This document shows, piece after piece, positions 44,943 through 57,056 of a stretch of 64,000 nt of DNA (position 1 is the first letter of the stretch; every line of letters begins with the position of its first letter). A program made the translations under genes and the position numbers. Below the pieces are notes generated by a model, which was not told the origin of the DNA, searched no databases, and saw nothing but the letters and a program-made list of their open reading frames with translations. The stretch comes from Moniliophthora roreri (lineage: Eukaryota > Basidiomycota > Agaricomycetes > Agaricales > Marasmiaceae). The stretch lies in contig LATX02000186.1 of NCBI GenBank assembly GCA_001466705.2, forward strand, positions 186,001 to 250,000, written 5' to 3'.

Positions 44943-45548
44943 GTTTGCTGATTGAGCAGGTCAGGGATTCGAAGGTGTCCAAGCTATGCTGCTATTCCGA
45001 GCTTCTTATGCGTATGAGAAGCGCAGCAATTTGGGCATGAAGCATGTCTTTTAAGAACTAGAAGCTTGATTGTGAAAAGTAGGGGTAGACAACGAAGAGG
45101 TTGCATGTTCGGGACAAGTGATTGTCAGATCTAACCGCAGTTCGCGAAGGAATCTGGGATTATGTTTTGATCGATCTGGACCAAATGAGCATTTGCTTGG
45201 CCGAGAGAATATAATTAACCTCGTACCTTTCGCATTCCACCTGAGTCCATATAACCTATGTATACAGGGCTTAGACTAAAATGTGATGAAAGGATATAAT
45301 TAGGCCCTAGGCTCTATTCAAGCGTGCATCGGAAACGGAGGGAAATGAACGGCCACGCCGAGTCCACGAGTCGCCTCGTTTGAAGATGTACTGCGTGTCT
45401 AGTCGAGCTCCATATTCATGCCGAAAAACGAGGACAACGCAACCTTGACCACTACACGTTTGTTCCTCGTGCCTGCAAGAAGACAAGACAATAGCTGCAC
45501 TAACACTCATTCTGTCACTCCACTTCACTATTCGCTTGAACGTCCCAG
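44943..45548. promoter_or_regulatory. Divergent promoter region, Hsp70-like copy 3 / coiled-coil gene 2
   Basis: About 606 nt between start codons of the second head-to-head pair. A small minus-strand open frame at 45570-45307 overlaps it and has no support. No clear core element was identified. Confidence 0.4.
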
Positions 45549-46911
45549 ATGTGCTCCTCGACCCTGGCATACTACGGCATCGGCCTCCTGGGGATCCTCT
45601 CCATAATCTCCTACTTCAGTACCACAACACCCTGGGAGTGGCTGCTAGCGAGAAGAGGACGAGCTGAGGCCACGGAGCAACTGCTACCACAAATCCGAGC
45701 TCTACGCGAAGCTTTACAGCAAAAAGAAGATGATTTGGCGGAGCTACGGAAAGCGTTCGCGATAATAAATGGGGAAGTCCAAAGCAAGCAAGCAACTTTG
45801 GATCGGGTTATGGACGAAGTTGAGCGTGTGAGAGTGCACTCGGAGACGCAGCTTGTAGAGGCACGAGATCGAAACGTGGAACTAGGTACAGCGCTGCACG
45901 CACATACGAGAGAGGTGTCGTTAGCCAGGGATGAGTCACAGAGGCTACGGATTGTGAACGAACAGTTGCAAGCCGCCGTAAATGCAACATTCCTTGCAGA
46001 AAGGGATCGACTCACTGACGATGATGTCGTCAGATTCGTAAGGTCCCTTAATGGCGAAATCCGCCGTGCGTCTGGGCTCCTGGTAGACACTTTCATGTCC
46101 GAGATTCAAAGGCCACACATGGAACAATCAAAAGAGGTCCACGAAGCGATGGATTACACGAAGGAATTGCTAGGCGAGAAAATGGCGGATATGATCAGGA
46201 ATGTCGGCCATCGTGGGCACACTCTTCTGCTACGGATCTCCTTCCAAGCCTCCATGTGCGCGTGGGTCGAATGGATTATTACATCGTGGGCCTATCGCGG
46301 GAGAGAGGAAGAGAACATCTTCCAGGACATCTATGATGAACTGAGGGAAAGAGGTGAGCTATCTTCTCTCGCTCAATGCCATTTTTCTGATACACTGCCC
46401 AGAGGAACAACACACCTCGGCTCAATGGCGCATCCTCACTCGGAAATACATTCGCCAGGCCTTAAGAGGTGCACCCCAAGCCGACCTATCCGACTATTTC
46501 TTCGATGCATTCTTTAATATCCTGATAGCTGCGGGATTACCCAGCGCAGACTCGCTCGTAGACCGACTGAGACACCTTTCCAGCACCCATGTAGCTGCGG
46601 TGATCGACAATGCGATCCAGCTCAACACTGCGATTGGGGATAGCACCACTTCCTGCGAGCTGGTTCCGATAATTTGCGAGACGGGCACTCTATTCGATGA
46701 AACATCCATGGAAGACGCCCTCGTCACACAAGGAGCCACGGAGGAGCTGAGAGAGCCACGGGCGGATGAGAGTGTTCTGTGCACGACTGATTTAGGGCTG
46801 TTGAAGTCAGTCAAAGTGGTAGGCCGAGAAGGAGAGTGGACCCACCGGATTTTACTGAAACCAAAAGTAATCCTACACTCTGCCTTTGGAAGTGCTTCTC
46901 CCATATCCTGA
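45549..46911 (+). CDS. Coiled-coil protein 2 with N-terminal membrane segment, SLNGEI family
   Basis: Two exons, 45549-46353 and 46403-46911, give 437 residues. Residues 5-22 (TLAYYGIGLLGILSIISY) form one hydrophobic segment, so the protein is probably anchored to a membrane; paralogue 1 has a disordered N-terminus there instead. A coiled coil follows at about 38-155, then the shared domain: DVVRFVRSLNGEIRRASGLL, a helical stretch, WRILTRKYIRQAL just after the splice site, and SVLCTTDLGL near the end. The intron position relative to the domain is the same as in paralogue 1. The function is unknown. The head-to-head position with HSPA12-like copy 3 repeats the arrangement at 37 kb. Confidence 0.8.
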
Positions 46912-47294
46912 TCAAGCTGCGAACTTGTCCATAAGACTAATTTTCAAGCCATTGAACAATAATTTATATGTACCCACCCTTGCTCGTAACCGTGTATTTA
47001 TGTCAAGTATTCCGTACCCCAATACACAATCCTTCTAATTCCTTGTGCATATTACTTCGGAATTTGCTTCCTATCAGTGTTGAAAACCATCTCATTGAGG
47101 GTCGAAGAAGCTTGCTGTTCAATGTCGAGTTAAAAGCTGAGAAGGTTGCCTGTGCGGCTGACATAAACGTCCCGTCTCGAGTATCCAGACTGACGATACA
47201 CACTAACGATCGCAAGCTATGTGTGTGTATGTCTGTATCCAGAGGTATATGTACTCTAGCGAAAAAAGCAATACATCGACAGCAAGTCTATCAA
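46912..47294. other. Intergenic, convergent with RPN8
   Basis: About 380 nt between the stops of coiled-coil gene 2 and RPN8. No gene recognised. Confidence 0.4.
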
Positions 47295-48513
47295 CTACAG
47301 GCCTTTCGACTCGGTGCTATCCTTTCTACCGTCCTTCTTTTCCTTGTCATCCTTGTCCTTGTCGTCCGTCTTTGCCTTTGCCGGCTTCTTCTCCTTCTCG
47401 TCCGAACCCTCTTCCAACTCCGCTCTCCCAATTGAAGCTTTATTATCCACCAATCCATGTAACGCAATGACCGCTCTCAACAAACTACTCAAATAAACCA
47501 CCAATAACTCGTCATTCGTATTCGTCGCAAAGCTCTGCTTCATCTCCGTGTCCGAGAGATCCGGTAAAAGGTTGAGTGCGTCTTGGAGGTGATAAATAAT
47601 CTGATGGTTGACTGGCATCGATCCGTTAGCGACTTCAGCGAGGTACTTTTGTATGTCGCTTAACCGTGACTGGAGGCCGCGGAGAGAGGAAAGTTGTTCA
47701 GTGACACGAGTGGCAAGGGTCGTTGTGGTGGAGTCTTTGATGTCTCGTAGTAAATGTTCGACACCAATTTCTTCTGCTTCTTCTGCTTCGATTGCAGAGG
47801 GACAATGCAGGAATGTTTTGCGAGTTTCAGTGCCATCCTGTGTATACTCATCTCAGCATATGTGTGTAAGGGAATTGAGTTGAGATGGTACACACATCCT
47901 TGATCTCTTCCACGGCGAAGTAAGCATCAGTCGGGATGCCCACTGTTTCTGGTCGTACATCGACGATGACCATCACGGGACGCGCAATGTATTTCTTGAA
48001 CAGATCATTAATCTCCTGATCTGACGCTCGAAGTTTCGGCCCACTGTGATACCATCCAATCATTCGTTCCTTTGCTACCCAGAGCCTCAGCACTTCATCC
48101 ACTCTAGTGGAACTATCACATACCATTAACCTTCTTGAACATCTCATACATTCCCTCAATGTAATTATGATCCAAGAACCACGTCTTGGAATCCTTCTCA
48201 TCCTCTTCGAATGGAATACCAAACGAGTTTGCGACATTGATCGTTTTGCCATTGTCTTGACCCAAGAGAACACCGATTACTCGTTTATTTGAGTTTCTTG
48301 AGCCGGCACGAGCATGATGATCTCCTACTGATAGAAGAACAAGAGGGTGTACGACTGTATATCTGGAGCTTTAGTTCATTCATTGGGAATATTGACGTCT
48401 TGACGTACTGACGGTTGTGCTGGCGAGTGCCGTGAGCTAGTAGATTTATAAGTTTTCATATAAATATTCCAAATGATTGTAATATTTACTTGTTCTGTCG
48501 TCGTGGCCACCAT
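47295..48513 (-). CDS. RPN8: 26S proteasome lid subunit Rpn8 (PSMD7/Mov34)
   Basis: Five exons, 48513-48490, 48436-48409, 48354-48124, 48074-47896 and 47837-47295, give 334 residues. The MPN domain runs from [20 protein letters not shown] through [40 protein letters not shown] and [20 protein letters not shown] to [20 protein letters not shown]. The conserved helical part [17 protein letters not shown] and [19 protein letters not shown] follow, then a Lys/Glu/Asp-rich tail. Rpn8 pairs with the deubiquitinase Rpn11 in the proteasome lid. The catalytic JAMM His-x-His is missing (WYHSG), as expected for this non-catalytic partner. The second exon is only 28 nt, and its GTACGT donor restores the conserved VIVHPL reading. 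Identity is clear from length, order and tail. Confidence 0.93.
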
Positions 48514-49095
48514 GGTAAGATGAGGAGAGGTACTGAAACTTTGGGTAACGCGTTCACTGATGGACGCGCGTCGCCCCTTTGTTTGGCTTTGCTGCTCAAG
48601 GGCCTCTGGTCGGGTACAAATTTAAATTACCGCAAATTTGCCGAGTGGTCGACGAGAACCGGTGTTCAGGACGTCCAGTGTTGAGCTTCAAGCTTAAATC
48701 CAAAGGTCCTTCAAGAGGAGCCTCAAGAGGGGCTTAAGAGGGCTTGACAAACGCTTAAACAAATTACGAGCTCTTGTAACTTCCGCCTTGGACTTTTGGA
48801 TCTCAACTGCGACCCTAACACGCTCTAACAGGGACTCGCGATCAACAAGCCATCTCAACAAGAGCAATGCGCAACCCGACGTCAAAATCTCAAGAACAGT
48901 TTGCTTCATCCCCAAGGGCCCCGCCCGGGTTTTACTTGTAGTTCCGAACTCGTGATGCTCCCGTCCATGCATCATTATCAACTCGGAGAACTCGCGAAGC
49001 CGTGTCAAATAGAATGTTGCACGCAAATATAAACATGACCCCTCATCTCATGTCCCGTCAGCTCTCGAGCTCTTTCTTTCCTCTCGCTTGCAGTG
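48514..49095. promoter_or_regulatory. Divergent intergenic, RPN8 / carboxylesterase
   Basis: About 580 nt. AAATATAAAC at about 49024-49033, some 65 nt upstream of the esterase ATG, is a candidate TATA element. A minus-strand open frame of 110 codons at 49026-48694 has no domain and is not called. Confidence 0.4.
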
Positions 49096-51510
49096 ATGCA
49101 TCTCGGACTTTGGGCCATTACTCTCCAAGCATGCCTTGCTGCCGCTGCGCCTCTTGCAGCACCAACAGTTCAGTTGGACGCTGCGACTGTTACAGGAACA
49201 TCGAGTTCACGCGTCTCCAGATTCCTTGGAATTCCGTTTGCTCAGCCTCCGTGAGTCCTAGTCGTTTCTTTTTTTTCGACCTCAATCCATACTGATACGC
49301 CAAAAAGGACTGGTAACCGCCGCTTCCGTCTTCCAGAACCTATTCCGGCATATCAAACATCCTTCAGTGCAACATCCGAAGGGCCCGTCTGCCCACAAAA
49401 AGCTACAGAGGTTCCTGTCCTACAAGGTGTCCCCGCGGAAGTAGTCAATTTTGTCGTCAACCTTCTCGAGGGTACCATTTTGTCCGTAGGTTCTCCGGAA
49501 AGCGAAGACTGTCAGCTTCATGTTTCTTGTCCTCTTCCGTGCAGGCGAATACTGACACAGATGCATGGTACCGCAGGCCTGACGCTGAATGTGATTACTC
49601 CTGCCGACGTAACCCCAGATTCCAAGCTTCCTGTTCTTGTTGTACGTGATACTTGCCAACAGCTCGACCCTGGGCTGACTCTTGTCTATTCATTAGTGGA
49701 TATTCGGAGGTAGCTCTTTCCCATGCAACCGTGTGGTGTTCATTCTCACTCTCACATATCATAGGTGGATTTGAATCAGGCCCTTCTGCACTGTACGTAT
49801 GCCATCAACTTCCGTTGCCCCTCGACTGACGCAGCATCACGCGTTAATAGTTACGATGGTACAAAGATAGTCGAACGTTCTATTGACCTTGGGGAACCTG
49901 TCATTTTCGTGGGGATGAACTACCGGTTGAATGGTATGTGAGAGCTCATGACAGGCACCTATGATAATACTCAGTGACGTTATAGGGCTTTGGTTTCTTG
50001 GCCGGTCAAGAAGTGAAGGACGCAGGTGTTGGGAACCTCGGGCTGCAAGATCGTAAGTATCAGCTACTAACCCCCGGATGACACTCATCTTCATTGTCAT
50101 TATAGAACGGGAAGCACTAAGATGGGCACAAAAGTACATTGGAGCATTCGGTGGTGATCCTACCAAAGTTACGATGTGAGATTCTTATCTGCTTGCTAAC
50201 ACTGACACTGACACGCGCTCGCTGATAGCTGGGGCGAATCTGCAGGAGCTATCTCTGTCGCCCTTCAGATGCTCGCAAACAGTGGTGATACCGAAGGTCT
50301 GTTCCATGCTGCGTTTATGCAATCTGGAGCACCAATCCCCGTGGGTGATATTACGCTCGGTCAGAAATGTACGTTATTTCGGTTTCGGTTTCGGTCTCGG
50401 TCTCGGTTCATGCTGACACAAGAGCAGACTACGATAGTATCGTAGCAGACACCGGATGTTCAGGGTCTTCAGATACTTTGCAATGCTTGCGTGAAGTGTC
50501 GTACGACAGCCTGAAAGCTGCGATAGACAGAATACCGGGAATCTTTTCGTACCAGGTCTGTATCGGCTTGAGAATCGTGGCTTTGGTTTCTTACCTTTGA
50601 CCTAACAGTCTTTGAATTTGGCTTTCTTGCCTCGCGCAGATGGGGTTTTCCTGTCAGATGCTCCGCAAAAACTTGTTCAGGAAGGCAAGGTCTCGAATAT
50701 TCCCGTTGTCAGTGGTATGTGTATCGTAGTGGACGTCATTTCGAGATCTAATAACTTTTATACAGGAAACTGCGACGACGAAGGAACGGCTTTCTCCCTC
50801 TCAAGTCTCAACACCACGTATGCCATTCTTCATCCTCCCGCTTTTCTGTCACTCATCTCTGCATACAGCACCAATAACGAAGTCCGGTCATACATCAAAA
50901 ACAACTTTATCACCTCCATCACCTCCTCCGAGCTTGACAGGCTTTTGGAAGTGTATCCCCAGACTCCTTCAGCGGGGTCTCCGTATGATACAGGAATTCT
51001 CAACGCTATAACGCCCCAGTTCAAACGAATTGCGTCGTTCCAGGGAGATGCGGTGTTCCAAGCTCCGAGAAGGTTCTTTATGCAGAATTTGAGTGGGAAG
51101 CAGCCTCTTTGGTCGTTTTGTGAGTGTTTTGGTTGTCTCCTCCGGAAGAAGAGAAGCTTATAGGTGTAACAGTAAACAAACGTCTGAAACTTTTACCTGT
51201 CCTAGGCTCGGTGCGCCTTGAACTTGCCTTGAGTAACCCACCTTCTCACGTTCATTGTTCTTTGTAGCTTCACGGTTCAGACCTTCTAAACGTTTATGGC
51301 CCAGGCGATTTGACAGACTATCTCGTTCGTTTTGCTGCTACCCACGATCCGAATGGTAACTCAGGAACTGAGTGGCCTCAGTATACGAAAGGAACACCAA
51401 ATGTGCTCCAGCTCCAGGATGGTTTGATTCCGTTGGCGATTGGGCAGGATACGTATAGAACGGAAGCCATGCAAGTTTTGACTGACATTTCGTTGGCGCA
51501 TCCTGTATGA
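49096..51510 (+). CDS. Secreted type-B carboxylesterase/lipase
   Basis: Many short exons (first 49096-49250, second from 49308, last ending at 51510) join into one frame of the alpha/beta-hydrolase type-B esterase family. The N-terminal MHLGLWAITLQACLAAAAPL is a typical signal peptide. Family landmarks: FLGIPFAQPPTGNRRF, SEDCLTLNVITP, WIFGG, VGMNYRLNGFGFL, GNLGLQDQREALRWAQKYIG, the nucleophile elbow WGESAGAIS, the acid residue Glu in NCDDEGTAFS, and the catalytic His in LGSLHGSDLLNVYG. All three triad members are present. Such enzymes hydrolyse esters or triglycerides outside the cell (Candida rugosa lipase relatives); the substrate is not predictable. One intron (from about 50370) contains a short TCGGTT repeat. 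Confidence 0.88.
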
Positions 51511-52719
51511 GGGGGAAGAACAAAAAGTGGATTGGAGTATATACCATATAGAACTGCGTGAATCTAACACGTAGGTGAAATGAAGAATATGAACAGATGT
51601 TTAGTCTCTTGTGCTCGCGATTAACTGAGTTCATTCTGCAAATGTCGAGTATTCCTGTCTGAAGAGGCACCATTGTTCTTAGGTGGAGAACTGAGTCGAG
51701 CGCGCACCCAGTTGTTGCGTTTTTAGAGGATAGAACGAGTGTCCTTTAGATATGAGACGAGTTACGTGCATTCTAGGGTTTTTCGGTCATACCACCTCAT
51801 GATCACCCTTCAATACGGCCGTCTGCTTATATGTGTAGACCTAGACCCGTCGTGCAGCACTGCCCCTCAAACTCAGTTTTTCGCCATAAAGATGGTATGG
51901 TGACTTTTAACACATTATGATAAGAGCTCACGAGTGACTAAGTCGGCCTACGAAGGACTATGATGGGTGTTGCCACAGCAAACCTCAATGTGTCGAGTCC
52001 TTCCTCAACCTCTCCTAAAACATCTGCACCGCAACATTCCTTCATTCCTCTCGCACTCAACCAATTGATTCTGTAATTCCACCACCCTAGCCAATCTGTA
52101 CTCCTTCGGTAGTTGGAACCATCTTTGTAGAGTTCGAAACGTCTGTCAGTAATGGTCTAATACACCATGGGCAAGGACGACACACATGCATAGGTTTTGC
52201 CTGTTTCGTTCGAGGCCGCCACCAAGATCGTGCTGTAAATGATAGATTGCTTCCGTTACTGTATACAGTTTGTGAAATACATTGTAAGGCAACTGAGCCC
52301 TCATCTGGGGGAGTATACCCATCATTTCGAGTGATATGTTGACGATCTTGAGCTTGAGATCATGCATAGCAATACGACGAAATATTATTCCCCAGAACGT
52401 TGAAGCTCTGCAATACTAAGTATATTCATTGTAAGGTAAAAACATAAAACAAGCACCTATAGATCCATATCCATAATGACCATTATCCACACTAGAAACT
52501 TGCAAAAAGAAATTGACAACAAGGCGAGGAATGCTGAAACTGGACAATAGGTGGACAATAAGCTGGGGCGCGGGGAAGCATCATTTGGACAATTTGGCTC
52601 ACGCCCTTTATGTAGCGGAGTTTGAATTGCCTAAGCAGCGCTCTTCCATCAACTCGCACCGCACAAGGTGGTGAAATTGCATTTCCGCGGTTGGACTTGG
52701 AGGATCCTTTGGAGAGACC
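51511..52719. other. Intergenic, esterase 3' flank and SPT7 upstream region
   Basis: About 1.2 kb. No gene recognised on either strand; open frames are short and without similarity. Confidence 0.4.
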
Positions 52720-55700
52720 ATGAACGCAAGTATTCCAACATAGTTCTTGATTCATTACTTACTTTGTTACAGAATCTCCTTCGGACCCTGACCGAGAGCC
52801 AGGTCAAATCGAACATCTCCACTACTGACCTCAAATTACTGTTAACAACAGTCAAGGAGGGCCGAGTAAGTGGGACACTACATCTCGGAGTTTGGCCGTA
52901 CTTATGGGCAATTTCGCAGCGGCAGAGTCACGATAGCAGGCTTGCGGACCCGTTCTATGATTCACTCGAAGGACTATTGCTAGATCTCAGGACCGTCTCA
53001 ATTGTAGGTCACGCACTCCGATGATGTAACGCATCCTTGAATGACCGTGTTTTCGGAAAGGATAATCACGATGCGGAGGCCTTTCTAAAGCCAGTTCTAA
53101 AGGCTGAGGCGCCCGACTATTATGATGGTATTTTGCAAATTGTTGTTTCAACGTTTGCAGGCGCTAAATCACGTTGCAGTTATCCAGAACCCCATGGATT
53201 TTCAAACGATGCTCAGGAAGGTCAAGCAGAAGCAATACAAGTCGAAGAAGGAGTTTAAGGATGATTTGGATCTCATTTGGTCAAACTGTCTGACGTACAA
53301 TGCCACACCGGTGCGTCGTACCGTCACATGCAACGCGTTCCATGTTGACTGACTCGTCACTTTTTAGAGCCACCCACTTCGCAAATGTGCCCTGCGCCTG
53401 AAAGCTAAAGCCGACAGACTACTCCAGAACATCACCGATCGTAAAGAACGGACAGATCCAGTCATACCTCCCGAACTGTTAGGCTCTTCCCATCTCAAAG
53501 TCAACGGGCATATTAATGGCCTCGGCCGGGCGCATACCTACTCTTCAGCACCTTCAGGCCCGTCGACTTCGGGACCATCGAATCTCGCCATGAAATCTTC
53601 ATCCCTGTCGCTGAAAGCCACATCCCTGGTCAGAGCGCCTAGAAGAGATTTACCATTCGCGGAGACCCCTGCACTAGTGAGGACACCGGAAGGAATGGCA
53701 TTGTTTCGAGAGCTGGACCGGACACTGGAAGAGTCATTTCAGGCCGGCGGTTCATCGAAGGAAGCGGCTATTGAACGCCTCTGTGATTTGGCATCCACCG
53801 GTACCGAGTTCTCGATACCTGCTCTTACCAAGGCAACCAGCTTGGAAGTGAAACCCAAGGCAGATTCAGACGAGACCGCTGCTGTGGGCGATAAGCGTAA
53901 GCTGTAAGTATCCATCCACTCTTATAACGGTTCTAGGTCATGTCCCACGTCAATCTTTGATCTCTGATTCCAAATCTTTCTTCTAGGAATGGCATTTCGG
54001 ATAACGCGCGCCCACATAAAAGGCCTCGTGTCAACTCGCATTCCTCTACTCAAACCATCTCACCACAACAATCACAGTCACTGCCACCTCCTCCAACATA
54101 TGGACAATCCCCATATATATCCACTCCATCCTCAGTTGCGTCTACCACACTAGTAGGAAGTTCAGTAGCCGGAACGTCTTCGGGACCGACGTCGCCTGAT
54201 GCAACCGCAACCTCCCAGCCTTCAATAACTGTCTCGACATTAATCGAGCAAGACCCTACAGCTTTCTGGTGGTCTGCCAGCCATTCAGATTTTCTTTTAC
54301 CCAATGGTTTACCCGAAATACCCTTCAGATCATCTTCACCCCCGCCTCACTTGAGAAAACGAAGACGACAGCCTTCACCTCCGCCAATACCATTGTTTCC
54401 CGGGATTTTATCCCAAACATCTTCAGCATCGACTTCTACATCGGCAGTGTCGATACCACCGACACCGAAACGGAAGAAGAAGCGTAAAAAGGATTCGGCT
54501 GTTGGTGAAGATGTAGGTACGGAGAAACCAGGCGAACCGAGCAACCCCAAGTCTTTGTTGTTTCTCATGAACAGTAACATTCGGATGATGAAGCGGATAC
54601 GTATGACTCATGGCAAATTTGCTGCGCTTGGTTTGGGTCGAGACGGGACTGCTACGGGTGCGGGAGGTGAAGACGCTGAAGGTGCAGGGCTGGCGGCGGA
54701 GGTCGGAGCGATGATGGATGTAGATGATGCAGGGGTGGTCGTTGGAGGTGTTGGTATGGATGAGAGTGATAGGGTTGATGATAGGCCGTGGATGGTAAAG
54801 TTGAAGGAGACGGCGGTTATTGAGGATGATGAGACGGTGGTTGGTCAAAAGGATAACAAGATTGTCGGGAAGCCTCCTGCACCCGGGACTGAAGCTGGAG
54901 TGGCTGTGAATGGCGTGGTTGATGCTACAACGGCGCCGAAGCCTGCACCCACGCCTGTTAAACGCCGGAAGTTGAAGCGTCCAGCACACGTTGCAGGCGG
55001 CGTCGAGATGGGGCAAAAGAATGCAGATGGGTGTTTAAAGTGGATGGGTGAGAAGGTGTTGGAGCATGTTGGGTTTCAAGGTACCTGCCTCTGTTGTCTG
55101 TGTCAATGCGGGGCGCTAATACTCCCTTTTTTTTCTCGTAGGCACTTCCAGTGTCGCATTGGACGTTCTGACTGGCGTGACGTCCGAGTATCTGCAGAAC
55201 GTAGGTCGTACTATCAAGTTCCTGAGCGATAAGTTTGGGAACAAGATGAGTGCGGAGGTGTGTTGGTTTCGCGGTTTCTATTCCCAGCGGAAATTGAAAT
55301 GCTTACAGGAAATTATTCTTCATACGCTATTTGAGAGTGGCATGTCCAAGGTTTCTGACCTGGAGCGGTACGTTACGGACGACGTGGAACGATATGGTTC
55401 CAGGTTAGGCGATCTGGAGAAGAAACTTGTTGGAACATACAGAGAAGTTACTGCCGTCGACACGGTGATTGATGAGGATGGCATATTTGGAGAGGATTCC
55501 GAAGAGGAAGACAATGCACTGGCATTGTACGTATGGATATTTATGGTCATCTGCCTTTCTGACTCAATTTGTTTACAGTGGTGGCTTTGCGGATTCGATT
55601 GGAATGGACTTCTTCGGATTGAGAGAACTCGGAATAGCAGATGAGCTCGGCATGTCAAGTCTTACTATCCCGCGAAGGTTACTCAAGGGCAAGAAGAAGC

Positions 55701-56734
55701 AAAATTTGTCATCCCCTGCGTATGTGATTTTCTATTATATCGTCGTGATCACGAGACTCAATTTACCCTACAGTGCGAAGCCTACCGAACCCCCTCTGCC
55801 ATATCCTTTACCACCGCCATTGGTGCCTCTTACCGCCAAAGAAGTTCCAAGGCAAATTGGACTGTTGCAGTCGTATTACAACTCTCGTCTCTCTGCCCTT
55901 GTTCCTGCTGCACCACCGCCTCCAACGCAACCCCAACCTCCAATCGCTCCATATTCGACGCCTTCAATACCGGTACTACAAGGACCTCCCCTTGCGCAAG
56001 GTTATCCGCATGTATTTATGCCGCCGCCACCACCACCACCATCATTGCAACCACCTCCACGACCATCAGGAAGTTCGACGCCCCAGCCCCAGACTTTGTC
56101 GACCCCGACGGCCTCAGTACCCCAATCCACTGGCGCAACACCGTCACCTTCTCCTGCACCACAACCACCTCAGCAACCTCAGCACCCTTATCCGCATCCG
56201 TATCCTTACGCGGTGCCATATATGGCTGTTACAATGCACCCCACACCTACACCGGCGCAACCTCCGCCTCCACCACCACCAACATTGGCATTACCAGACG
56301 ACCCGCCGCCACCTGCGCAGGCTAAGATGGGACCTTTGGGTCAGATCCTGAAGACTGGTGCAGCAGCGGCTACTACCACCAAGAAGAAAGCAGCCAAAGC
56401 AGCCGCTGGTGCCGGCACCAAAGGCGACATAAAGAGCGAGGCCCCCGATGGACCTAATGGTGAACCCGGTTCTAGATTGGCGACCCCCATTGTGAATGGC
56501 ACGTCTTCGGGGCCTCCATCTGGTGTTACGGATGAAGCTTCCGCCGGCGCTGGTGGCACGGAAACCAAGAAGAAGAAGGGTGTAACGGGTGTTGGTAAAG
56601 GTAATGGGAGGAAGAGGAAGCTATTGGAAGTTGCCGCTACTGCGCAGGCTCAGGCGCAATCTCCACAGCAAATACAGGGACAACAGCAGCCTCCTCCTCC
56701 CCCGTATCCTCCTGTCGTCACAGCCAGTGCATAG
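52720..56734 (+). CDS. SPT7: SAGA complex subunit Spt7 (bromodomain, histone fold)
   Basis: Eleven exons: 52720-52725, 52773-52865, 52920-53003, 53061-53127, 53180-53310, 53368-53903, 53987-55080, 55142-55257, 55309-55526, 55579-55719, 55774-56734; 1148 residues. The bromodomain is at about 60-135: AFLKPVLKAEAPDYYDVIQN, PMDFQTMLRKVKQKQY, FKDDLDLIWSNCLTYNATP. A long basic/acidic linker contains KRKKKRKK. The histone fold is at about 650-740: VALDVLTGVTSEYLQNVGRT, EEIILHTLFESGMSKVSDLE. Then come GGFADSIGMDFFGLRELGIA, typical of Spt7 homologues, and a Pro/Gln/Ala-rich tail of over 300 residues. Spt7 scaffolds the SAGA histone-acetyltransferase and coactivator complex in the nucleus. The first coding exon is just ATGAAC, joined by a GC-AG intron (GCAAGT donor) to give MNNLLRTLTESQVK; this start is inferred. 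Confidence 0.9.
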
Positions 56735-57056
56735 TTACACTACCTTGTTTTCAAACTGCGATTGCTTGTCATCTTCTCGTTACTTATTGCATACCTATTT
56801 GCTAGTCATGGCGTACCTACCTACTTATCTGCATTATCTTTACTCACACTCTCATCACTGGATCTGTAGCATTGTCAACACGCATTATACATTTGGGTTT
56901 TTTGAGCGTATTGAGCTTTTCGGGTAAAGATTGATAAGAGCACATTGCGCCAGCACAGCAATCGTCACGGGCGTTGAATTGAAACTTGGATGTGATGTGG
57001 AACAAAAACTTTACAGCTTTTTGTTGCAACCACCACTAACCAAGTTACCTTGAAAT
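56735..57056. other. Intergenic, SPT7 to penta-EF-hand gene
   Basis: About 320 nt. A minus-strand frame here is featureless. It holds the SPT7 3' end and the promoter of the next gene. Confidence 0.4.

Noticed and set aside
54050..55016. Minus-strand frames opposite SPT7 (84, 77 and 197 codons)
   Set aside because: They mirror low-complexity SPT7 coding sequence; no motif.
55773..56351. Plus-strand His/Leu-rich frame of 192 codons
   Set aside because: It is a shifted frame of the Pro-rich SPT7 tail.
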